Source of the DNA: DATBLE01 sp963734065
GTDB lineage: Bacteria; Actinomycetota; Thermoleophilia; Gaiellales; Gaiellaceae
Direction of reading: 5' to 3'
Length of the DNA stretch: 64,000 nt
NCBI GenBank assembly: GCA_963734065.1
Contig: CAVTFN010000003.1
Coordinates: 868,001 to 932,000 of the forward strand
The position numbers and the translations under genes are program-made. Under the pieces are notes generated by a model. That model ran no database searches. It was given only the letters and a program-made list of their open reading frames with translations, and was not told the origin of the DNA. Of this stretch, positions 58,333-64,000 are shown piece after piece (the stretch's first letter is position 1; the number at the start of each line of letters is the position of its first letter).

Positions 58333-59099
58333 AGCTCGATCTCGATCGGCGGGTGATCCGACAGCAGCATGCCCGCTAGGAGGCGCCGCTCGTCGTCCCA
58401 GACCGTGATCGGCGAGGGCGCGGCGCCGCGAACCGCGATGTGGTCGATCCCGGGCCCCGGCTCGGAGTAGCCCTCCAGCAGCCAGTGTGCGGCTACGGCG
58501 TTGAAGTCGCCGGCGATCACGACCGTGTCGCCGTCCTGGGCGAGAGCCTCGATCGACGGCACCGCGCGCCGGAGCTCCGCCGCGGGAATCCGCGGGTCTC
58601 CGACCGAGCCGGTCGCATGCAGGTTGGCGACGACGTGCCCGTCGGCCAGTCGCAGCACCTGGCAGATCCGCCGTTCCTTCCCCCATGCCAGCCGCGTGAC
58701 GAGGTCGAGCCCGAGCCGGTGCGCCTGCTCCCGCCGGAACCGCGCGGGGTTCAGTGTCAGGACCTCGTGCCGGACGACCCCCCGGCCTTCGCCGAGGAGG
58801 ATGGCGTTGCCCTGGCCGGAGAACGCCGACCGGAGCAGCCCCGGGTTCAGGTCGGTCAGCTGCCGTCCGAGCCCGGCCGTGATCGGGATCGGCCCCAGCT
58901 GCGGCCGCTGGGCGACGTCGCCGACGGCGGCCATGCCGCTCCACCGGGCGAGCTCGTCCAGCGCCCAGACCGGGACCTCCTGGAGGACGAGGACGTCGGG
59001 GCGGTCGGCGCAGGCCAGCTCGACCATCTCCTCGAGGTGCACCGAGGAGCCCGGCGGGGAGGTGTTGCCGTGGAAGAGATTCCAGCTCCGGATCAGCAC
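58329..59099 (-). CDS. Endonuclease/exonuclease/phosphatase family protein
   Basis: 256 aa EEP fold: SWNLFHGN, VLVLQEVP (catalytic Glu), IAGDFNAV, and GIDHIAV plus SDHPPIE (catalytic His). Could act on DNA, a lipid head group or another phosphodiester; the class cannot be refined from sequence alone. Start GTG 59097-59099 shares a 27-bp divergent promoter region with a glycosyltransferase. Confidence 0.85.
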   Translation of the reverse strand: MLIRSWNLFHGNTSPPGSSVHLEEMVELACADRPDVLVLQEVPVWALDELARWSGMAAVGDVAQRPQLGPIPITAGLGRQLTDLNPGLLRSAFSGQGNAILLGEGRGVVRHEVLTLNPARFRREQAHRLGLDLVTRLAWGKERRICQVLRLADGHVVANLHATGSVGDPRIPAAELRRAVPSIEALAQDGDTVVIAGDFNAVAAHWLLEGYSEPGPGIDHIAVRGAAPSPITVWDDERRLLAGMLLSDHPPIEIEL

Positions 59100-59126
59100 G
59101 ATTGCGCCGACTACTGTACGAGCGCC
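59100..59126. promoter_or_regulatory. Symmetric -10 between EEP and glycosyltransferase genes
   Basis: TACTGTA (59112-59118) provides TACTGT rightwards, 9 nt before GTG 59127, and TACAGT leftwards, 13 nt before GTG 59099. Short 5' ends and no ribosome sites: the same pattern as at murA/HD. Confidence 0.45.
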
Positions 59127-60185
59127 GTGCGCGTCGTCCTCGCCGACCCAGCCGCGTTCACGCCGCAATACGACCACGAGCTCGCGGCCGGGCTGGCCCG
59201 GCAGGGCGCGCAGGTCGAGCTCGTCACCTCGCAGTTCCGGTTCGGAGCAGCTCCCACGGAGACTGGATACCTCCGTCGCGAGGTCTTCTACCCCGCCTCG
59301 TCGCGACTTTTTCGGCGTTCCCGGTTGCGCCTGCCGCTGAAGGCGGCCGAGCACCCGGTCGGCCTTGCGCGGCTGGCACGCATCCCCCGCGACGTCCTGC
59401 ACGTCCAGTGGCTGGCGGCGCCCGAGCTCGACGTTGCGCTCTTTCGCCCACGCGGACCGGCCGTGTTCACCGCTCACGATCTGCTGCCGAGACGGACGGC
59501 TCACCGGGAGGATCTCTGGCGCCGACTGCTCCGCCGGTTCGACCGGATCGTCGTCCACAGCGAGCGGGGCCTGGAGACGCTGTCCGCGCTGGGCGTGGAG
59601 CGCTCGCGCCTGCAGGTGATTCCGCACCCCGCCTTTCCCAGCGACCCGGCCCGAACGGACGACGGCCGCACGGTGCTCTCGCTGGGCGCAATCCGGCCGT
59701 ACAAGGGCCTGGGCGACGCGATCGCTGCGGTCACGCGCGTCGACGGTGCACGGCTGCTCGTCGCGGGCGATCCGCACGAGCCGCTCGACGGCTATCGGTC
59801 GTCGGCGGGAGATCGGGCGGAGTGGCGGCTCGGCTACCTGGGCGAAGCGGAGCTCGACCGTGCGCTCGGCGACGCGACGGTCGCCGTCTTCCCGTACCGG
59901 GCGGAGCTCGACCAGTCGGGAGCGCTCCTGCGGGCGCTCGGAGCGGGCGTCCCGGCGGTCGTCTACGACGTCGGCGGCCTGGCCGAGCCGGTGCGTGCCT
60001 ACGGGGCAGGCCGAGTGGTGCCCGCCGGCGACGTCGACGGGCTGGCGGAGGCGATCCGTGCCCTGCTCGGCGACCCCGACGAGCTGGAGGCGGCCCGCGC
60101 CGGTGCCCGCCGGGCGCGCGACGAGCTGACCTGGGATCGCGCGGCGTCGGCGCACCTCGACCTCTACCGCGAGCTCCTCGGCTAG
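59127..60185 (+). CDS. Glycosyltransferase (GT-B fold, family 4-like)
   Basis: 352 aa. N-terminal Rossmann half (VRVVLADPAAFTPQYDHELAAGLARQG), then VFTAHDLLPRRTAHREDLW, VHSERGLETLSALGV, LSLGAIRPYKGLGDAI, FPYRAELDQSGALLRALGAGVPAVVYDVGGLAEPVRAYGAGRVVPAGD. The E-x7-E-type donor loop (ELDQSGALLRAL) fits family 4. Substrate unknown; probably glycolipid or polysaccharide synthesis. Start as set by the divergent -10 element. Confidence 0.88.
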   Translation: MRVVLADPAAFTPQYDHELAAGLARQGAQVELVTSQFRFGAAPTETGYLRREVFYPASSRLFRRSRLRLPLKAAEHPVGLARLARIPRDVLHVQWLAAPELDVALFRPRGPAVFTAHDLLPRRTAHREDLWRRLLRRFDRIVVHSERGLETLSALGVERSRLQVIPHPAFPSDPARTDDGRTVLSLGAIRPYKGLGDAIAAVTRVDGARLLVAGDPHEPLDGYRSSAGDRAEWRLGYLGEAELDRALGDATVAVFPYRAELDQSGALLRALGAGVPAVVYDVGGLAEPVRAYGAGRVVPAGDVDGLAEAIRALLGDPDELEAARAGARRARDELTWDRAASAHLDLYRELLG

Positions 60186-60265
60186 CCCACGGGCCTGATT
60201 GCGGTCGGCCGACGGGAGTGCAATGCTGGCCCGGTGCGCCCCGGGCTGCTCCTCTTCGCCTTCAT

Positions 60266-62098
60266 GTGAACGCTTCCGCCGGCAGCTCCGGCTCTGATCG
60301 CCGAAGCACGCGGATCGAGGACTACGCGCTCCTCAGCAACCTCCACACGGCTGCGCTCGTCTCGCGGGACGGCTCGGTCGACTGGCTCTGTCTCCCCCGG
60401 TTCGACTCGGCCGCGTGCTTCGCCGCCCTGCTCGGCGGGCCGGAGCACGGCCGCTGGCTGATCGCGCCCTCGGGCGAGCCGAGGAGCGTCCGCCGGCGCT
60501 ATCTGTCCGAGACGCTCGTGCTGGAGACGACCTTCGAGGCGGAGGACGGCGCGGTCCGCCTGCTCGACTTCATGCCGCCCGGCCGGGACGAGACGGTGCT
60601 GGTGCGGATCGTCGAGGGGCTGGAGGGGGAGGTGGAGATCTCGACCGAGCTGGAGCTGCGGTTCGAGTACGGGTCCGCGGTTCCGTGGGTGCGCCGCCAG
60701 GACGGGACGCGGCTTGCCGTGGTCGGTCCGAACGCCGTGCGGATCGAGAGCGGGATCGAGCTGGAGGGCCGGGACTTCACGAGCGTCGGCTCGGCGACGG
60801 TCGCGGCCGGCGAGCGGCTGGCGTTCGCCCTCACCTGGTTCGCCTCGCACGGCGAGCCGCCGGCGCCGGTGCAGGCCGACGCGGCGCTGGAGGAGACGGA
60901 GACGTTCTGGCGCGAGTGGTCGGGCCGGTGCACCTACGACGGCGAGTGGGCCGAGCCGGTCCACTCGTCGCTGCGCGTGCTCAAGGGTCTGATCTACGAG
61001 CCGACGGGTGGGATCGTCGCGGCGGCGACGACGTCGCTGCCGGAGTGGCCGGGCGGCGCGCGGAACTGGGACTACCGCTACTGCTGGCTGCGCGACGCGA
61101 CGCTCACGCTGGTCGCGCTGATCGACTCCGGCTACCTGGACGAGGCGCGGGCGTGGCGAGAATGGCTGTTCCGCGCAGCCGCGGGCCGGCCGTCGGACCT
61201 CCAGATCATGTACGGGGTCGCCGGCGAGCGGCGGCTCGCGGAGTACGAGGCGGAGTGGCTGCCGGGCTACGAGGGCTCGACGCCGGTGCGGGTCGGCAAC
61301 GCCGCCTCCGAGCAGATGCAGCTCGACGTCTACGGCGAGATCATCGACGCCTTCACCACTGCGCGGACGCACGGGCTCGAGGCGTCCGACCACGCCTGGC
61401 GACTCTCCGTGAACCTGCTCGAGTTCCTGGAGGAGGCCTGGCGGAAGCCCGACGCGGGCATCTGGGAGGTCCGCGGCCCGAGCCGGCACTTCACCCACTC
61501 GAAGGTGATGGCGTGGGTGGCGTTCGACCGGGCGATCTTCACGAGCGAGCGCTGGGGTCGCGACGGGCCGGTCGACCGGTGGCGGTCGATCCGCGACGAG
61601 ATCCACTCCGACGTCTGTGCCAACGGCTTCGACGCGCGGCTGGGGTCGTTCGTGCAGTCGTACGGCTCGACGCGTCTCGACGCGAGCCTCCTGCTGATCC
61701 CGCTGGTCGATTTCCTGCCGGTCGAGGACGAGCGCGTCGCCGGGACGATCGAGGCGATCGGCCGCTCGCTCGCCCGGGACGGGCTGATCGCCCGGTACGA
61801 GGCCGACGATGAGAACGTGCAGGTGGACGGCCTGCCGCCGGGCGAGGGCGTCTTCCTGCCCTGCTCGTTCTGGTATGCGGCCGATCTCGCGCTGCTCGGC
61901 CGGCTGGAAGAGGCGCGGGCGCTGTACGAGCGGCTGCTAGGGCTGCGGAACGACCTCGGCCTGATCTCGGAGGAGTACGACCCGGAGTCGGGTCGGATGC
62001 TCGGCAACTTCCCGCAGGCGTTCACGCATCTGGCACTCGTCGCCTGCGCGTACGTGCTCGAGCGCGGCGGAACACCGCGCAAGAAGGGGCCTGGCTAG
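60266..62098 (+). CDS. Glycoside hydrolase family 15 protein (glucoamylase/trehalase type)
   Basis: 610 aa. Trehalase-like N-terminal domain (IEDYALLSNLHTAALVSRDGSVDWLCLPRFDS), then the (alpha/alpha)6 GH15 domain with RNWDYRYCWLRDATLTL, QLDVYGEIIDAF, catalytic Glu likely in GIWEVRG and in NFPQAFTHLALV region. In related mycobacterial enzymes this architecture hydrolyses trehalose or alpha-1,4-glucans. No signal peptide, so cytoplasmic. GTG 60266 with no ribosome site. Confidence 0.92.
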   Translation: MNASAGSSGSDRRSTRIEDYALLSNLHTAALVSRDGSVDWLCLPRFDSAACFAALLGGPEHGRWLIAPSGEPRSVRRRYLSETLVLETTFEAEDGAVRLLDFMPPGRDETVLVRIVEGLEGEVEISTELELRFEYGSAVPWVRRQDGTRLAVVGPNAVRIESGIELEGRDFTSVGSATVAAGERLAFALTWFASHGEPPAPVQADAALEETETFWREWSGRCTYDGEWAEPVHSSLRVLKGLIYEPTGGIVAAATTSLPEWPGGARNWDYRYCWLRDATLTLVALIDSGYLDEARAWREWLFRAAAGRPSDLQIMYGVAGERRLAEYEAEWLPGYEGSTPVRVGNAASEQMQLDVYGEIIDAFTTARTHGLEASDHAWRLSVNLLEFLEEAWRKPDAGIWEVRGPSRHFTHSKVMAWVAFDRAIFTSERWGRDGPVDRWRSIRDEIHSDVCANGFDARLGSFVQSYGSTRLDASLLLIPLVDFLPVEDERVAGTIEAIGRSLARDGLIARYEADDENVQVDGLPPGEGVFLPCSFWYAADLALLGRLEEARALYERLLGLRNDLGLISEEYDPESGRMLGNFPQAFTHLALVACAYVLERGGTPRKKGPG

Positions 62099-62101
62099 CG
62101 C

Positions 62102-64000
62102 TCACCGGTGGCCGAAGTGGTGCGCCCGCGGGAGCGCGGACTGCACCTCGGCGAGGCCGGCCACCTCGCGGGCGAGCGGGCCGAGCGTCTCCAGCTCGCG
62201 GACGAGGATGTTGATGTTGCGGCCGGCGCGTTCGAGCCGGCCGCGGGCGAGCAGCAGCGGCTCCCCGCGCACGAGCGGCCGGTGCTGCTCGTACACGGGC
62301 GGCGGGACGATCAGGTTGACCTGGCCGGTCTCATCCTCGAGCAGCATGAAGACGACGCCGTTGGCGGTCGCGGGACGCTGCCGGGCGATCGCCATGCCCG
62401 CCACGGCGACCTCGCCGGCCGGGTGCCCGGGCAGCTCGGCGTTCGTGACCGTTCCCGGCGGCAGGTGCGCACGCAGGAGCTCGAGCGGGTGCCGTCCGAC
62501 CGAGAGGCTCGTCATCGCGTAGTCGGCGAGCATCCGCTCCCAGTCGGTCTGCTTGGGCAGCTCGGGGACCGGCGCCGTCGGCTCGAGCGGAAGCGCGAGC
62601 TGCAGCGCGCCGCCCATCACGGTCGCGGGGCGGGAGACGACGCCGACTCGCCAGAGCAGCTCGCGTCGTGGACCGAAGCGGTCGCAGGCGCCCGACGCGA
62701 CCAGCGCGTCGAGCGCGCCTCGACTCACCGGGGCGCGGCGGGCAAGGTCGGCGACGTCGGCGTACGGCTGCCCGGCGGCGACCGTCTCGGCCTCCTCCTC
62801 GCCGACCGACCGGATGTACCCCAGGCCAATTCGAACCGCGCCATCTTCTAGGCGGCAGCGCGCAGCGCTGCGCCCGACGTCCGGCGAGAGGACCTCCACC
62901 CCGCGCCGCTGGCCGTCGCGGACGAGGCTGGCGGGCGGGTAGAAGCCCATCGGCTGGGCGTTCAGCAGGGCGCAGAGGAACTCGCCGGGGTAGTGGTGGC
63001 GCAGCCAGGCGGACTGGTAGGCGAGCAGCGCGAATGCGGCCGAGTGCGACTTGGGGAAGCCGAACCCCGAGAAACCGGCCAGCTTGTCGTAGATCAGGTT
63101 CGCGAGCTCGCCGTCGACGCCCTGCGCGAGCGCGCCGGCGACGAACCGCGAGCGCAGCGCCTCGATCGCCTCCTCGCTCCGCTTGCGGCTCATCGCCCTC
63201 CGCAGGCCCTCCGCCTCGCCGACGGTGAAGCCGGCGAGCGCCGTCGCCACCTCCAGCACCTGGTCCTGGAAGACGACGACGCCGAGCGTGTCGCGCAGCG
63301 GCTCAGCCAGCGACGGGTGGTCGACCGGCGGGACGTACGAGGGGTTCTCGCGGAGCTTCTGACGCCGTTCGATGTACGGGTGCACCGCCCCGCCCTGGAT
63401 CGGCCCGGGGCGGACGAGCGCGACCTGGATGGTCAGGTCGTCGAGATTCTCCGGGAGCGTGCGGAGGAGGCTCTGCATCTGGGCGCGGCTCTCGATCTGG
63501 AAGTCGCCGACCGTGTCGGCGCGCTGGATCTCGGCGTAGACGTCCCGGTCGTCGAGCGGGATGCGGGAGAGGTCGATCGTCGTCCCGCGCAGGCGTGCGA
63601 TCTGGTCGACGCAGTCCTCGACCGCGGACAGCATCCCGAGGCCGAGCAGGTCGATCTTGAGAAAGCCGGCGTCGGCGCAGGAGTCCTTGTCCCACTGGCA
63701 GATCTGGCGTCCCTCCATCGCCGCCGGCTGCACCGGGACGAGCTCGACCAGCGGCCGGCTGGAGATGATCATCCCGCCCGGGTGCTGGGAGATGTGCCGC
63801 GGCAACCCGGCGATCTCGTACGCGAGCGCCCCCAGCGCCTGCCAGCGGGCGGACGCGTGGCTGCCGGGCAGCCGTTCGACCTCCTCGGCCACGCGATGCG
63901 GGTTCCCCTCGGTCACGCGCGCGAGCCGCTCGAGCTCGGCCGCGGGCAGACCGAGTGCCTTGCCGAGATCGCGGATCGCCCCGCGCCCGTGGTAGGTCGA
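62102..64000 (-). CDS. dnaE2: Error-prone DNA polymerase III alpha subunit, DnaE2/ImuC-like (5' end outside the window)
   Basis: The C-terminal 632 codons of a DnaE-type polymerase. Blocks TYHGRGAIRDLGKALGLP, HISQHPGGMIISSRPL, CQWDKDSCADAGFLKIDLLGLGMLSAVE, GFPKSHSAAFALLAYQSAWLRHHYPGEF and a C-terminal OB domain. WDKDxCA...LLGLGML matches the DnaE2 subgroup used in SOS mutagenesis with ImuA/ImuB. Upstream residues, including the PHP domain, lie beyond 64000. Its stop is 3 nt from the convergent GH15 stop. Confidence 0.9.
   Translation of the reverse strand, partial: STYHGRGAIRDLGKALGLPAAELERLARVTEGNPHRVAEEVERLPGSHASARWQALGALAYEIAGLPRHISQHPGGMIISSRPLVELVPVQPAAMEGRQICQWDKDSCADAGFLKIDLLGLGMLSAVEDCVDQIARLRGTTIDLSRIPLDDRDVYAEIQRADTVGDFQIESRAQMQSLLRTLPENLDDLTIQVALVRPGPIQGGAVHPYIERRQKLRENPSYVPPVDHPSLAEPLRDTLGVVVFQDQVLEVATALAGFTVGEAEGLRRAMSRKRSEEAIEALRSRFVAGALAQGVDGELANLIYDKLAGFSGFGFPKSHSAAFALLAYQSAWLRHHYPGEFLCALLNAQPMGFYPPASLVRDGQRRGVEVLSPDVGRSAARCRLEDGAVRIGLGYIRSVGEEEAETVAAGQPYADVADLARRAPVSRGALDALVASGACDRFGPRRELLWRVGVVSRPATVMGGALQLALPLEPTAPVPELPKQTDWERMLADYAMTSLSVGRHPLELLRAHLPPGTVTNAELPGHPAGEVAVAGMAIARQRPATANGVVFMLLEDETGQVNLIVPPPVYEQHRPLVRGEPLLLARGRLERAGRNINILVRELETLGPLAREVAGLAEVQSALPRAHHFGHR

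Overview
The window is high-GC chromosomal DNA of an actinobacterium, most likely class Thermoleophilia (Gaiellales/Solirubrobacterales-like). This is inferred from gene content, not from a marker phylogeny: MurT, a GarA-FtsR pair, an RsiG-like anti-sigma, SepF/YggT/DivIVA, two RpoD-type sigma factors, many GTG/TTG starts and many 1-8 nt start/stop overlaps. Most of it is core genome read from the minus strand, plus one accessory block.

1-19.5 kb: murT (cut by the window edge), a homing-endonuclease-repeat protein, a class II amidotransferase, two convergent sigma-70 genes, apt, a tightly coupled rsiG-like/garA/ftsR operon, pgsA coupled to a mannose-1-P guanylyltransferase/phosphomannomutase fusion, several secreted proteins (M43 metalloprotease, GH99-like hydrolase), a HutF-like amidohydrolase and a single-domain response regulator.

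19.5-24.4 kb: an ANTAR RNA-binding regulator sits between two outward-reading operons of unknown function. Both operons begin with the same ~150-nt leader, carrying covarying hairpins and a 33-nt core that is 31/33 identical. I regard this as the best candidate here for an undescribed regulatory system.

24.4-35.7 kb: an ~11.2-kb island bounded by a perfect 38-bp direct repeat of the 3' half of tRNA-Pro(GGG). The intact tRNA is at the right end and the displaced copy at the left. Inside are a broken histidine kinase, a DehI-like protein, a CsbD protein, a flippase-like membrane protein, an operon of lipoprotein, divergent NRAMP transporter and two PRC-barrel proteins, a broken MarR-type gene and secreted proteins. 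No integrase is visible.

35.7-52.9 kb: dense housekeeping operons on the minus strand: proS-xre, ispG, rseP, dxr, cdsA, uppS, frr, pyrH, tsf, rpsB (isoprenoid, envelope and translation), then rluD, lspA, a DksA-like protein, a DUF167 protein, divIVA, yggT, sepF, yggS, pgeF, cca and ridA (division, lipoprotein processing, tRNA maturation).

52.9-64 kb: a HisB-like protein lacking its metal ligands, murA with Asp in place of the catalytic Cys, an HD hydrolase divergent from murA over an 18-bp spacer, a large Ig-repeat secreted protein, an aminotransferase, an endonuclease/exonuclease/phosphatase, a glycosyltransferase, a GH15 glucoamylase/trehalase, and the 3' part of an error-prone DnaE2-type polymerase. 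Short perfect palindromes recur between genes; five share a GACAGG/CCTGTC core, and one of them contains the only plausible start codon of cca.
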